From Methylomarinum vadi (GTDB taxonomy: Bacteria > Pseudomonadota > Gammaproteobacteria > Methylococcales > Methylomonadaceae): DNA of 64,000 bases. Numbering within the stretch: position 1 is the first letter of the stretch; each line of letters starts with the position of its first letter. A program made the translations under genes and the position numbers. Location of the stretch: positions 620,001 to 684,000 of the forward strand of contig NZ_JPON01000001.1 in NCBI RefSeq assembly GCF_000733935.1, written 5' to 3'. This document shows positions 46,389-55,783 of this stretch, piece by piece. The notes under the pieces were generated by a model. The model was given only the letters and a program-made list of their open reading frames with translations, ran no database searches and was not told where the DNA came from.

Positions 46389-46865
46389 TCAATCTCTGGC
46401 CGCTTCGTTATATTTCTCGATCAGGCCTTTCGCCTTGGCGATCATCTGACCGCTTTGTTCGCACATTTTTTCCAGGCTGGGAAAACCGAAGCGGTGAATA
46501 TCGCGCAACGTCTTATCGACGACGATCAGTTTGCCGACCAATACGAACGCCCGGCCGAAACCTTCATGGGTGATATTGATGACCGGCACCGCCATCAATC
46601 CGGTTTCGTTTTCTATCGTCGAAGCAATGGCGTTGTAATAGGCCTTGACTCGTGCCAGCGTGATTTCGTCGGGATCGCCGATGACCGGAATCTCTTTCTT
46701 ACCCTCCTTGGTCAGTACCAAAGGATCGATGATTTTCTCCTTAGACCACCCCTCGTAGGTATCGTAGGTATCCAAGGCCCTCAATTGCTTGACCATTTCG
46801 TTGACGAAGTCGTTTTCCAGATACGGGTCGCTTTCCGCGACCACTAATTCGGCTGCACTGCTCAC
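46389..46865 (-). CDS. NifX-associated protein (DUF269)
   Basis: 158 aa with the DUF269 patterns LVVAESDPYLENDFVNEMVKQLRALDTYDTYEGWS and INITHEGFGRAFVLVGKLIVVDKTLRDIHRFGFPS. GTG start with AGGAG six bases upstream. Always linked to nifENX in nitrogen fixers; its biochemical role is not settled. Confidence 0.92.
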   Translation of the reverse strand: MSSAAELVVAESDPYLENDFVNEMVKQLRALDTYDTYEGWSKEKIIDPLVLTKEGKKEIPVIGDPDEITLARVKAYYNAIASTIENETGLMAVPVINITHEGFGRAFVLVGKLIVVDKTLRDIHRFGFPSLEKMCEQSGQMIAKAKGLIEKYNEAARD

Positions 46866-46958
46866 ATGATTCTCCTGTTAGTTTTTAACTGATAATGTCG
46901 GGATACGGCTATCGCCAAACCCCGGCCTACACTGATTCGATTTAAACCCATCACGCCA

Positions 46959-47444
46959 TCATTCCTGCCAATCCTCGTCGGCCATTTCGTCGTAATGTTT
47001 GTCGTCGCCGCCGCCTTGCTGCTTGATCGCCCGCGCTAGCCAACTGGATGGACCGGACCGCAATTCCTGTTGCAGATCCTCGACCAATTTCTGGATCGGA
47101 CTGCCCTCCTGGACCTTGACCGGCTGTATACCCAATGCCACCAATTGCTTAACCGCCGATGCGCCGACCGCCTGGCAATACACGGCAACGCAATCCTTCA
47201 GTAGATCGAATTTGACCGCCAGCTTGTCTTCGTTGCCATCCTGAACCTGTTGGCCGAACTCGGCCGCCTCGACGAACTGTGTCTGCTCCGGATTGACCGC
47301 GTAATTGGCGAAGGATTTGGCCGAACCGAAATGCTGGTTGACATGTTTCATGTCGGTGGTCGCGAAAGCGATTCTTAATGATGTGTCCATAAGCGCCTGC
47401 TGTTGTTCGCACTGCACGACGTGCATGCGTCGGGTTAATGACAT
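46959..47444 (-). CDS. nifX: FeMo-cofactor carrier NifX
   Basis: A 161-aa protein with the dinitrogenase iron-molybdenum cofactor domain: LRIAFATTDMKHVNQHFGSAKSFANYAV and CVAVYCQAVGASAVKQLVALGIQPVKVQEG. NifX binds NifB-cofactor and VK-cluster and shuttles them to and from NifEN. The ATG at 47444 overlaps the end of nifN by ten bases. The IS200 insertion in nifN may reduce its expression by polarity. Confidence 0.92.
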   Translation of the reverse strand: MSLTRRMHVVQCEQQQALMDTSLRIAFATTDMKHVNQHFGSAKSFANYAVNPEQTQFVEAAEFGQQVQDGNEDKLAVKFDLLKDCVAVYCQAVGASAVKQLVALGIQPVKVQEGSPIQKLVEDLQQELRSGPSSWLARAIKQQGGGDDKHYDEMADEDWQE

Positions 47445-47980
47445 GACGGTTTCACTTCGTCGGCCGGTTTTTGCGCATAAACCGAGTGGAATACCGGGAT
47501 CTCTTCGTGCGCGAAATTGATCACCAGATTGGCCAGGTCGAACAAGGCCTGGCGCGAGCCGCGATAACCGACCCAGGTTTTCTGATAACCGCCGATAATG
47601 TCGTATTGCGGGAAACCGGCCCGCAATATCGGCACGTTCAAGCGCTCGGCCGTGTCGGTCGCGTGCGAGTTGCCGATCAATAATTGCGCCCCGTTATCCC
47701 GGGCGATGATTTCCAAGTCTTCCAGATCGCCGATCTTGACCTGCGCAAGTGGCATCGCCGCCAAACAGGCCGCAGAACTGGGCGCCACTGCGGCGACCAC
47801 TTCTGCCCCCATTTCACTCAGTAGATGGGCAAAGGCGTTGAGCTGGTCGGGATCGGACGCGACCGCAACCCGCAGTTGGCCGAGCATGAAGTGGGTATCG
47901 AGCATCGCATCCTGCAATTGCATGCGCTGGCGTTCGATCTTGGCCGGTACTTCCTGCCCGCTGATCTCGTGCAAGGCTGA

Positions 47981-48572
47981 ACTAAACAACCACCCGCTCA
48001 AGCGGGTGGGTTCCAATAACGGACTGAAAGTCCGGATACGCGTCGACTAAACGACGCGTCTTAGTCGGGCTCCATCTTGAAATTATCGTTTGGATTAGGT
48101 TCAAAGTGATGCTCCAAATATTGCTTTATCATCTCATCAGTCATTTGCCCCACTGTGGCGCAAAAATAACCGCGGGCTCAAAAATGTCGACCCCAATATC
48201 GCTTTTTCAAGTGCGGGAACTCTTCGAACAGATAGCTCGAAGTTCGTCCCTTGATTCGCCTCATGATTTCGCTTGGGGCCATAGTCGGCGGCGCACTCAC
48301 CAAAATGTGCACATGATCTTTGCTCACGACACCTTTGATAATCCGTATCTCAAAGGCTTCGCATGTCTGCCGCACCAAGTCTCTCACTCGTTCGGCTATT
48401 TCATCCTTCAGCACTTTATAACGATACTTCGTAACCCAAACAAAATGATACTCAATTTGGTAAACCGTATGGCTGCCGTATCTATAGTCCATCGCCACCT
48501 CCTTGGGCAAATTATCGCAGCTAAAGCTGACCGGCTAAAGCCGGTGGTTTAAACCTTATGATGGATAATTAA
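47981..48572 (-). mobile_element. IS200-type element, copy 2, inside nifN
   Basis: The same 592 bases as 39063-39654, same orientation as nifN. The only difference I noticed between the copies is at 48178 (T, versus C at 39260), which creates a stop codon in tnpA. The subterminal hairpins are intact, so it could still be moved in trans. Confidence 0.88.
48061..48492 (-). pseudogene. tnpA: IS200-type TnpA with nonsense mutation
   Basis: Identical to the intact TnpA at 39143-39574 except that the Trp codon after GRHF has become TGA. The protein would stop before the catalytic tyrosine in MIKQYLEHH, so this copy cannot transpose by itself. Confidence 0.88.
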
Positions 48573-49410
48573 TGCGTCGTTGGCCGATAAACCGTAGAGG
48601 TGGTCGAAACTGTAGCTGGGCACGCCGGTTTTTTCCGCCAGCCATTCACCGGCCTTGGCCATCGAGGGTCCGATCACCAGAGTCGCGTTGGCATCGCCCA
48701 GCGTCGCCATTTCCGAGATCGGCGTGCCGCCGATCGTGACCGGCGAAAATTCCTCTTCGGTCAACGAACCGTCCAGCGAATTGGCGATATCGGGTACGAA
48801 AACGGGCCGCAAAGCGAAGGCCTCGATGATATCGGTCAGCGCCTCGATATCTCCAGGCGTCAGCATGGCGCTACACAATACGTTGACCTGGCGCTTGCGC
48901 TTGCCGGGCTGCGTGCCGGCTTGTTCGGCCTTCGGCACCAGCGCCTTGATGATTTCGGCCACGGTCAAGGCATAACCGCTTTCGACGCAGCCGTTAAAAT
49001 CCGGAGTATTGACCGCGACCACCGCGACATCTTTATATTCCGGATATTTTTCGCGGAATTCGCGGACGTTGCGCTGCACGTCGGCGCCCTGGGTTTCCGC
49101 CAGTCCGGTCGTCAGCACGGTGATCAGCGCCGGTTTGCTTTTTTCGGCGATGTTCTTGATGCCTTCGACGACGTTCTCGTCGGCCCCCATTACCGAGCTG
49201 CCCTGGTCCATCGCCGTCGTTTGCAAGGGAATCGGCTCGCGGAAATGGCGCACGAAAAACACCTTGGCGAAGGCTGTGCAGCCCTGGGAACCATGCAGCA
49301 TGGGCATGGCGCGGTTGAAGCCCAAGGTCGCCAACGAACCGCCGACCGGCTGGCTGGCTTTCAACGGATTGACCGACAAGGCCTTTTTGCGTTTGATGAT
49401 GTCGGCCATG

Positions 49411-50802
49411 TCACGCCACCTTTTGGGTTTTCCACGGTGCCGGCGCACGTACCGCCGGCCAAACCGGGCTTTCGATCGTCAACGCGAGTTGCCGAACCAA
49501 TTCCAGCATGCCCTGGTAACCGGCGTAACCGAATTCGCGTTCCTGGTTGATATCGAGGAACGGAATCTTGGCCTTCAAGGCCGTGTACATATTGCGGCCG
49601 CCGGCGATCAGAATGTCGGCCTTATAGTCGCGCACCACTTTCAACAAGGCTTTAGGGCTGCCGTCTTCGATCATCAGCGCATCCTCGCCCATCAGTTCGC
49701 GAATACGGGCCTTATCTTCCTCGGTCGACTTCTTGGTGCCGGTCGCGACTACGACCATACCCAGATCGTGCAGGGCCGAGATCACCGACCAACTTTTCAC
49801 GCCGCCGGTAAACAACAGCACCCGCTTGCCGTTCAGCCGTTCCTTCCATGGCTCCAGCAAATTCTTGATACGGGCCTCTTCGCGGGCGATCAACGCCTCG
49901 GTCCGGGCCGTCAAATCGCCGTCTCCGATCAAGCGGGCGAAATCGCGCAAGGCCTGGCTGGTGTCGGTGATGCCGTAGAAACTGCCTTCGAACCACGGCG
50001 TGCCGTAGGATTGTTGCAGCTTGCGGGCGACGTTGACCATCGCCTTGGAGCACACCATCATGTTGACCTCGGCCTTGTGCATCGTCTGCACCTCGCGGAA
50101 ACGGGCGTCGCCCGACAACGTGCACAGCACCCGTAAACCCAATTCGTCCAGCAACGGCAGCACATGCCAGAATTCGCCGGCGATGTTATATTCGCCGACC
50201 AGATTGACATCATGAACCTTGATATTCTCACGGCTTGAAGTCGCCGGCAGCGGATCGGGATCGCGGGTGCCGATCACGTATTTGACCATCGCGTCGCCGG
50301 CGATCCGGTTGCCCAGGTTCTTGGTGCCGTAAAAACCGGCGCAATCGATCGGTACCACCGGCACGCCCCATTTCTGTTCGGCGGTCTTGCACACCGCGCT
50401 GATGTCGTCGCCGACCAACGCCGGGACGCAGGTGTTATAGATAAACACCGCAGGCGGTTGGTAAGTCTCGATCGCCTGCTTGATCGAGTGCAGCAAACGT
50501 TTGTCGCTGCGTCCCATGATCACGTCCTGTTCGGTCAAATCGGTGGTCATGCCGATCCGGTACAATTGGGAGCCTGACGAACGCGTGCCGCGATTGTCCC
50601 AGGAACAGCCGGCGCAGGCGATCGGTCCGTGCACGATATGAGCAACGTCGGCAATCGGCAATAACGCGATCTGGGCGCCGTCAAAGGCGCAACCGCCTGC
50701 GGCGGAGCCGGGCTTCGGCTTCGCGCAACCGGATTTTTCCTTCTTGTTATGCTCGCAGGCCGGTTCGTCCAGCAATTCGGCAATGTCTTTGTTCGATTTC
50801 AT
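49411..50802 (-). CDS. nifE: FeMo-cofactor scaffold subunit NifE
   Basis: Alpha-like subunit of the NifEN scaffold. 463 aa with the cluster-ligand regions [50 protein letters not shown] and [16 protein letters not shown], and the ending [16 protein letters not shown] typical of NifE. The start lies 33 bases after a perfect -24/-12 promoter, so the 5' leader is short. First gene of the operon. Confidence 0.96.
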   Translation of the reverse strand: MKSNKDIAELLDEPACEHNKKEKSGCAKPKPGSAAGGCAFDGAQIALLPIADVAHIVHGPIACAGCSWDNRGTRSSGSQLYRIGMTTDLTEQDVIMGRSDKRLLHSIKQAIETYQPPAVFIYNTCVPALVGDDISAVCKTAEQKWGVPVVPIDCAGFYGTKNLGNRIAGDAMVKYVIGTRDPDPLPATSSRENIKVHDVNLVGEYNIAGEFWHVLPLLDELGLRVLCTLSGDARFREVQTMHKAEVNMMVCSKAMVNVARKLQQSYGTPWFEGSFYGITDTSQALRDFARLIGDGDLTARTEALIAREEARIKNLLEPWKERLNGKRVLLFTGGVKSWSVISALHDLGMVVVATGTKKSTEEDKARIRELMGEDALMIEDGSPKALLKVVRDYKADILIAGGRNMYTALKAKIPFLDINQEREFGYAGYQGMLELVRQLALTIESPVWPAVRAPAPWKTQKVA

Positions 50803-50834
50803 GGCGCAACATCCGATAGTTTTACTGGCTTTAC

Positions 50835-50850
50835 AGCAACTGTTGTGCCA
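50835..50850 (-). promoter_or_regulatory. sigma-54 (-24/-12) promoter of nifE
   Basis: Read on minus: TGGCACAACAGTTGCT, which matches the consensus TGGCAC-N5-TTGCT at all fixed positions. It lies about 33 bases upstream of the nifE ATG. Confidence 0.9.
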
Positions 50851-50894
50851 TACACTAATTGTTTGATTTATTTGAACTATAACTAAAATTGTTT

Positions 50895-50910
50895 TGTAGC
50901 ATTTGCTACA
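50895..50910 (-). promoter_or_regulatory. NifA upstream activator site of nifE
   Basis: TGTAGCATTTGCTACA, a TGT-N10-ACA site that is also a near-perfect palindrome. It lies about 45 bases upstream of the -24 element, closer than the other two nif units. The divergent gene at 51038 shares this intergenic region, but I find no -24/-12 promoter facing it. Confidence 0.85.
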
Positions 50911-51037
50911 AAATTCGTATTCCTGATACGGGGAACGACAATTTCCGGACCATTATGACGGTCAGAATTATGAGGACGCCGAACGACAAAAGCCTTATTA
51001 TCTCGGTTAGGCTGATTCACTTGCTGTCAGCCGTCTT

Positions 51038-51568
51038 ATGTCCGATACGCAAGAGCAACGATCGATGAACCCGAGAATGCTGGAAAAAATAAAATTAGAG
51101 CACGAGGCGGCCCGTCTGTTCATGCGGCTCTACGAGCAGAATTTCGGGATTAAAATGCGGCATATTTGGCATAACGAACCGAAAAAACCGGATGTCTCCT
51201 GCTATCTCGACGGGGAACGCCTTGACCTTGAAATTGCCCATCTCTACGGTAGCGAAGAAGAAGCGCAATTGATCCTCGGCCGCGAAATCACGCTCCGCAC
51301 TCTGGACGCGCTCCACCGTTTGATCAATGTGCCTATCGACCATCGCCTGTTGAACGCGCTGAATGCCATCCTGGCCAGTAAGGCCGAAAAGTCCTACCAC
51401 AGCGACCGGGTTTGGCTGGTATTGCGCAACGCCAACCCGCTGTGGAGCCGGCATGACCTGGAAGCCAATCTTCATCAGGTGACGTTACCGGAACGGCATC
51501 CGTTCGAACAGATTTGGGTGGTCGGCGATATGAAAGGCGTATCAGGTATATTGCGGCTTTTTCCTTGA
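51038..51568 (+). CDS. protein of unknown function next to nifE (176 aa)
   Basis: A soluble protein, divergent from nifE. It contains NFGIKMRHIWHNEPKKPDVSCYLDGERLDLEIAHLYG, whose PD-x-DLEIA pattern recalls PD-(D/E)xK nuclease-like folds, though no clear catalytic Lys is seen. Starts are possible at 51038 or 51065 (MNPRMLEK). The family is not recognised and the nuclease resemblance is weak. Confidence 0.55.
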   Translation: MSDTQEQRSMNPRMLEKIKLEHEAARLFMRLYEQNFGIKMRHIWHNEPKKPDVSCYLDGERLDLEIAHLYGSEEEAQLILGREITLRTLDALHRLINVPIDHRLLNALNAILASKAEKSYHSDRVWLVLRNANPLWSRHDLEANLHQVTLPERHPFEQIWVVGDMKGVSGILRLFP

Positions 51569-51571
51569 ACA

Positions 51572-51882
51572 TGAGTGGCGATTATGCCATCTTCAACCAT
51601 GGAACTCCGGCCAATCTTAGGGAGGATGCTCGCAGAGTGGTCCGCCAATCAATGTTCATATTTTCTATTGGATGTCAATTTCCCTTAGTGGCTTGCATTT
51701 CATTCGTCGGAACCAAATTAGGTTCCAACCCAGGCAGGCTAAAATGGTCCCAGGCCCGTCTTATTATCCAGTACGCGGAAGTTCTCCAAAGCGAAGTAAA
51801 ATCACCATTCCTTATATCAAATTTTTATTTTATGTAGCATAATTCCTATCAGACTGGATTTAAGCTTTTTGCAACCTACTTA
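51572..51882. other. degenerate stretch left of the IS
   Basis: A frame begins MSGDYAIFNHGTPANLREDARRVVRQ at about 51571 and soon loses coding character before the IS starts at about 51883. It may be a fragment of a disrupted gene, but I cannot link it securely to the gene remnant on the other side of the IS. Confidence 0.35.
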
Positions 51883-53616
51883 GAGTCTACTCAGAAAATA
51901 TAACCTACTGATTATAAATATTTATTAGGTGATATTTGCTATAATTAATGCACAAAAAACATGCCTTTGACTTCAAAAACCGTGCAGAGATGATTCGAAC
52001 CACCAGCGCAAAACAACTGACGATAGCCGAATTCGACTGGCCCTTTGAGACGGCCCTGGATAAGAATAATCGCTGGGTCAAGCTCAGTGACTGCATTCCG
52101 TGGGACGAACTGGCGGAGAGCTATTATCAAGGCCTGCCGACTGATAGAGGCCGTCCGTTGAAAGACGCGCGCCTGGTGATCGGCGCCGTGATCATCAAAC
52201 ACAAGCTATGCCTGTCTGACGTAGAAACCGTGCTGCAGATCCAAGAAAACCCGTACCTGCAATACTTCGTAGGCCTGCCGGGTTATCAGGCAACGGCACC
52301 GTTTCCCCCGTCGTTATTGGTCGAAATCCGCAAACGCATGGGCGAGGCGGTGTTCGAAGGCTTTCATCGGGCCATTATCGAGGCGCATGAAGGCAAAAAG
52401 CCGGTCAAGCCTGAACCGCAAGCACCGCTTGATGCGGCCCTGGGTTCCAAGTCTGACACCGGCCCAACCGAAGAAAAGCCCAGTGCTTCCGCGGATGCCG
52501 CCTCTGAGCAAACTGGGCCAGAAGGCATGGCGCCTGCGCATCGCGGCCAATTGATTTTAGATGCCACCGTGGTCGAACAAGCCATCCGTTTTCCCACTGA
52601 CTTGAGTTTGCTGAACGAAGCGCGTGAATTCAGTGAACAAATCATCGACACCCTGTGTGTCCACCTGAAGGTTGGCACTAAACCCAGAACCTATCGCCGG
52701 AAAGCCCGCGCCGCGTATCTGGCCATCGCCAAACAAAAGCGTCCTGGCCGGAAAACGTTGCGCCGGGGCATCAAGCAACAATTACAGTATCTGCGCCGCA
52801 ATCTGGGCCATATCGAGCAACTCTTAGCGCCGATTCCGGAGGGCCAGCCGCTGCCGCTACCCGGCTGGCTGCTTCATCGTTACTGGGTGATCCAGCACGT
52901 GTACCAGCAGCAATGGGAGATGTATCAAACCCAGACACGCCGCTGTGACCATCGCATCGTCAGCATCAGTCAGCCCTATGTGCGGCCCATGGTGCGCGGC
53001 AAACAAGACCAGCCGGTCGAGTTTGGTGCCAAGCTCAGCGTCAGTTTAACCGGCGAGGGCTTGGCCCATGTCGACCGCCTGCGTTGGGATGCCTTTCATG
53101 AAGGCTTAGACCTGGCAGCACAGGTTGAGGCCTACCGCGAGCGATTCGGCCACTATCCGGAACGGGTGATCGCCGACCCCATCTATGGCACGCGCGCCAA
53201 CCGCGACTACTTGAAACAACGCAGCATCCACTTTGCCGGCAAGCCGCTCGGCCGCCCCAAACAAGTCACCGACGCCAATCGCGAACAACTCAAGCAAGCC
53301 AAGGCCCAACGCAGACAAGACTATTTGCAACGCATCCCCATCAAGGGCAAATTCGGCCAGGGCAAGAATGGTTACCGGCTCAATTATATCCGGGCCAAGC
53401 GTGCCAACACCTCATTCGCCTGGATCAACACCATCTTCCTGGTCATGAACCTGTTGATCCTGGAAAGGATCTTTTTTGGCCTTAGTCAATGCGGCCTTGC
53501 TAGTTTGATGAGGGCAGTTGCACAGGTCTGGGAACAAAGGGTTTTAACTCAGCGCGCTCAGCTCCACTTAGCCGTCCGGCTTGTACATAACTATGGCTGA
53601 TTTACTGAGTAAACTC
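51883..53616 (+). mobile_element. insertion sequence with IS5-superfamily-like transposase
   Basis: Inverted ends: GAGTCTACTCAGAAAAT on the left (from 51883) and the complement of the right end, GAGTTTACTCAGTAAAT (ending at 53616), with two differences in 17. About 1.73 kb. No clear target duplication. It truncates the gene to its right. Confidence 0.78.
51948..53600 (+). CDS. DDE transposase (IS5-superfamily-like)
   Basis: A 550-aa protein. The N-terminal region WVKLSDCIPWDELAESYYQGLPTDRGRPLKDARLVIGAVIIKHK resembles IS5/IS1182-type DUF772 domains; the core includes GQLILDATVVEQAIRFPTDLSLLNEARE and RVIADPIYGTRANRDYLKQR; the C-terminal KFGQGKNGYRLNYIRAK carries the last acidic region. A Pro/Ser/Ala-rich insert lies around residues 145-195. 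Intact; the exact IS family name is uncertain. Confidence 0.8.
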   Translation: MHKKHAFDFKNRAEMIRTTSAKQLTIAEFDWPFETALDKNNRWVKLSDCIPWDELAESYYQGLPTDRGRPLKDARLVIGAVIIKHKLCLSDVETVLQIQENPYLQYFVGLPGYQATAPFPPSLLVEIRKRMGEAVFEGFHRAIIEAHEGKKPVKPEPQAPLDAALGSKSDTGPTEEKPSASADAASEQTGPEGMAPAHRGQLILDATVVEQAIRFPTDLSLLNEAREFSEQIIDTLCVHLKVGTKPRTYRRKARAAYLAIAKQKRPGRKTLRRGIKQQLQYLRRNLGHIEQLLAPIPEGQPLPLPGWLLHRYWVIQHVYQQQWEMYQTQTRRCDHRIVSISQPYVRPMVRGKQDQPVEFGAKLSVSLTGEGLAHVDRLRWDAFHEGLDLAAQVEAYRERFGHYPERVIADPIYGTRANRDYLKQRSIHFAGKPLGRPKQVTDANREQLKQAKAQRRQDYLQRIPIKGKFGQGKNGYRLNYIRAKRANTSFAWINTIFLVMNLLILERIFFGLSQCGLASLMRAVAQVWEQRVLTQRAQLHLAVRLVHNYG

Positions 53617-54163
53617 CAATTATGTCGTCGACATCAACCGCGATACGCAGTTGCAGCTAAGTTACGCCGACGAAGAACATACCCTGATTTGCGGTATCGC
53701 CCGCATCAGCGCCAGCGAGTTTCGTTTCCGCCTGTATCAATTCGACGGCAAGGAATATTTCGAAATTATCCAGGAACAAGTCGATCCATTACTTCCTATC
53801 CTGTTCAAACCGATGGGAACGCCGCTGCCCGAAGCGAATTTCATCGCTTCAGACGCCGATTACGTCGATTACATCACCGAGTTGATGGGCGGTTTCGCGA
53901 TTCCCTCCTTTTTAAAGGAATACCGCAAAGACAAGCAATACTTATTACTCGGCATGCCCTTGAACCGCGACTCCGAACGCATGGTCATGAGCGATATCAT
54001 CTTCGGCGCCAAGGAAGATCCCAAAGGCTGGGTGTTGAACAAGAAACCGACCGCCAAGGAGCAACGTTTCTGTAACCGATTGGGACTGGAAATCATCGAT
54101 ATGGATGTCGAAGAATTTCTGGATGCCGTCGGCTTCAAGCGCGAGCTGCAACAAAGCGCGTGA
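53617..54163 (+). pseudogene. SIR2-like-domain protein, 5' end lost to an IS
   Basis: From the IS edge the frame reads NYVVDINRDTQLQLSYADEEHTLICGIARIS, continuing through the Met at 53651 to 54163. The C-terminal part FLKEYRKDKQYLLLGMPLNRDSERMVMSDIIFG resembles the end of SIR2-like domains in which the last strand is (F)LFLGxxLxDxxxR. The N-terminal half is missing. The coding frame runs past the ATG at 53651 up to the IS, showing that this start is not original. Family assignment is tentative. Confidence 0.55.
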
Positions 54164-54339
54164 AACCCAGAGAGATTGGAAAGCCGGCCATTCAATTCAT
54201 AACCTCACAGCCTATAAAGGGGGACGAATAACGGGCCAACAGAAAAGTATCTTTGCTGATCGACGACTTTGCCAATGCCAGGCAATGAATTAGATTAAGA
54301 TAGTTACCCATTGTGAAAATCGCAAAACCGGGAGCTATC

Positions 54340-54888
54340 ATGGGAAATCAGCAACAGACTTTGGCCGAATTTATCAAGGCAGTGGCTTTCGCCGCCGAAA
54401 AACACCGCCATCAAAGACGCAAGGATGCCGCCGCTTCGCCCTATATCAACCATCCGATAGGACTGGCCAATGTCCTGTGCCACGAAGCGGGCATCACGGA
54501 CGTCGACGTGCTATGCGCCGCCGTTCTGCACGACACGATCGAGGATACCGAAACGACGGCGGCCGAATTGGAAGCGGAATTTGGCCCACGAATCGCTGCG
54601 GTGGTTCTGGAAGTCACCGACGACACATCACTGAAAAGAGCCGAACGCAAGCAACGCCAAATCGAGCACGCCCCACATATTTCTTACGAAGCCAAACTGG
54701 TCAAACTGGCCGATAAAATTTGCAATTTGCGTGACGTTCTCGATTCACCGCCTGCCGGTTGGCCGGTTGAGCGCAAGCGTGAATATTTCGATTGGGCCAA
54801 GAATGTGATCGATGGGTTGCGTGGCACGCATTCAGGCTTGGAAGCCATTTTCGATGCGTTATATGCCCGGCAACCTGACCTCGATTGA
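54340..54888 (+). CDS. HD-domain protein of the MESH1/SpoT-hydrolase type
   Basis: A 182-aa protein resembling stand-alone (p)ppGpp hydrolases: AFAAEKHRHQRRKDAAASPYINHPIGLANVL, CAAVLHDTIEDTETTAAELEAEFG (the HD metal site), VTDDTSLKRAERKQRQIEHA and AKLVKLADKICNLRDV. MESH1-type enzymes hydrolyse ppGpp, and human MESH1 also acts on NADPH. GGGAG precedes the ATG at 54340; an in-frame GTG lies at 54313. Activity inferred from the motifs. Confidence 0.88.
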   Translation: MGNQQQTLAEFIKAVAFAAEKHRHQRRKDAAASPYINHPIGLANVLCHEAGITDVDVLCAAVLHDTIEDTETTAAELEAEFGPRIAAVVLEVTDDTSLKRAERKQRQIEHAPHISYEAKLVKLADKICNLRDVLDSPPAGWPVERKREYFDWAKNVIDGLRGTHSGLEAIFDALYARQPDLD

Positions 54889-55498
54889 AGCCTCTTAGCG
54901 CTTAATACCGCACAACCCGGCAACAAAAGAAACTTGTCCTCCCCATCAGGAATAAAAAAAACTCAGTTCTGTAACAAATAACTAATTGATTTAGTAACAA
55001 AGAACTGACTTTTTATTTGTAATCAATTAGATTGTAGTAGTTCGAACTTGACCAGACAAGAATTAGTCTCGACTAGATCTGGCAAATCGACTTGAAAAGA
55101 AAAGAGTTACACGTTTTGATATATGGTGTTGAATCTTAAATCAAAACAACAAGATTGAAGGTATTGAGTGACGCGACCGATGTGCCTCCTAACGTCGGCA
55201 CATCCTATCTGGGGCACCTAATCGCGTTTGATTGTGCACCGACAGGTCGTTATCGACCCGTAAGCGACAATCGCTCTAGTTTTATTAATGTCTGCAAATG
55301 ACGATAAGCCGATGTTGGGTTTGCAGAAGATCGGGTCGGGCTAAAAACGATGTGCCATTCTTGCCACAATGATAAAAAAGACAGGAAAACCCGATGGTTT
55401 TTTGGTTGAATGTATCTCAGTCTAGGTATCAGTTTTTCATCGCAATAGCGGTTAAATGAAGGCTATAATGTTGGGTATCTGTCATTAAGAGATTCGCT
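54889..55498. other. intergenic region with dyads and a 95-base repeat
   Basis: About 610 bases. TCAGTTCT / AGAACTGA inverted repeat around 54965-55010, with GTAACAAA present twice in the loop region and a short T-tract after it (possible terminator). A 95-base unit at 55249-55345 recurs at 56408-56503. No coding frame seen. Confidence 0.45.
55249..55345 (+). repeat. accessory-region repeat, unit A
   Basis: Begins GTTATCGACCCGTAAGCGAC and matches 56408-56503 at roughly 85 percent. It lies upstream of a toxin-antitoxin pair; the second unit lies upstream of a RAYT gene. The two bracket the toxin-antitoxin module. Confidence 0.65.
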
Positions 55499-55783
55499 AT
55501 GAAAACAACGACAATCGCGGATGCAAAAAATCATTTATCGAATTTGATTCATCAGCTTGAGAATGACGAGCCGGTTCACCTAACCCGTTATGGTAAGCCT
55601 GTCGCGGTGATGATGTCGGAAAACCAATACCAAAAGCTCATGAAGCCTCAGAAAAGTTTACATGCCGCCATACAAAATTGGCGCAGTCGCCTGAGTTGCG
55701 ATGAGGAAAGCGCTTTCAATGCTGATGAACTGAAAACACTCAGAAAAGAAAGCCAAGGACGCGAGTTCTCATGGGAGGAGTAA
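55499..55783 (+). CDS. Phd/YefM-family antitoxin
   Basis: A 94-aa protein with the Phd N-terminus (TTTIADAKNHLSNLIHQLENDEPVHLTRYGKPVAVMMS), which binds DNA and represses the operon. The C-terminal region neutralises the toxin. It overlaps the next gene by 13 bases, as is usual for such pairs. Confidence 0.88.
   Translation: MKTTTIADAKNHLSNLIHQLENDEPVHLTRYGKPVAVMMSENQYQKLMKPQKSLHAAIQNWRSRLSCDEESAFNADELKTLRKESQGREFSWEE

Larger units (their letters stand above)
47435..49409 (-). pseudogene. nifN: nifN, interrupted by an IS200-type element
   Basis: NifN with NifE forms the scaffold on which FeMo-cofactor is completed. The 5' part (49409-48573, 279 codons) has [35 protein letters not shown] and [18 protein letters not shown], typical of NifN. 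The 3' part (47980-47435) resumes at SALHEISGQEVPAKIERQRMQLQDAMLDTHFML. Removing 47981-48572 joins NDA to SAL in frame and gives a 461-residue protein of normal length. As present, translation of the 5' part stops five codons into the element (LIIHHKV). The start is two bases past the nifE stop. Confidence 0.93.

Noticed and set aside
47981-48572. IStron-like self-splicing that would rescue nifN at RNA level
   Set aside because: The element has only IS200 hairpins and tnpA; at 592 bases I see no group I intron core. Kept only as a remote idea.
48600-49550. Long plus-strand frame opposite nifN and nifE
   Set aside because: It overlaps two well-recognised genes and has the composition of an antisense shadow.
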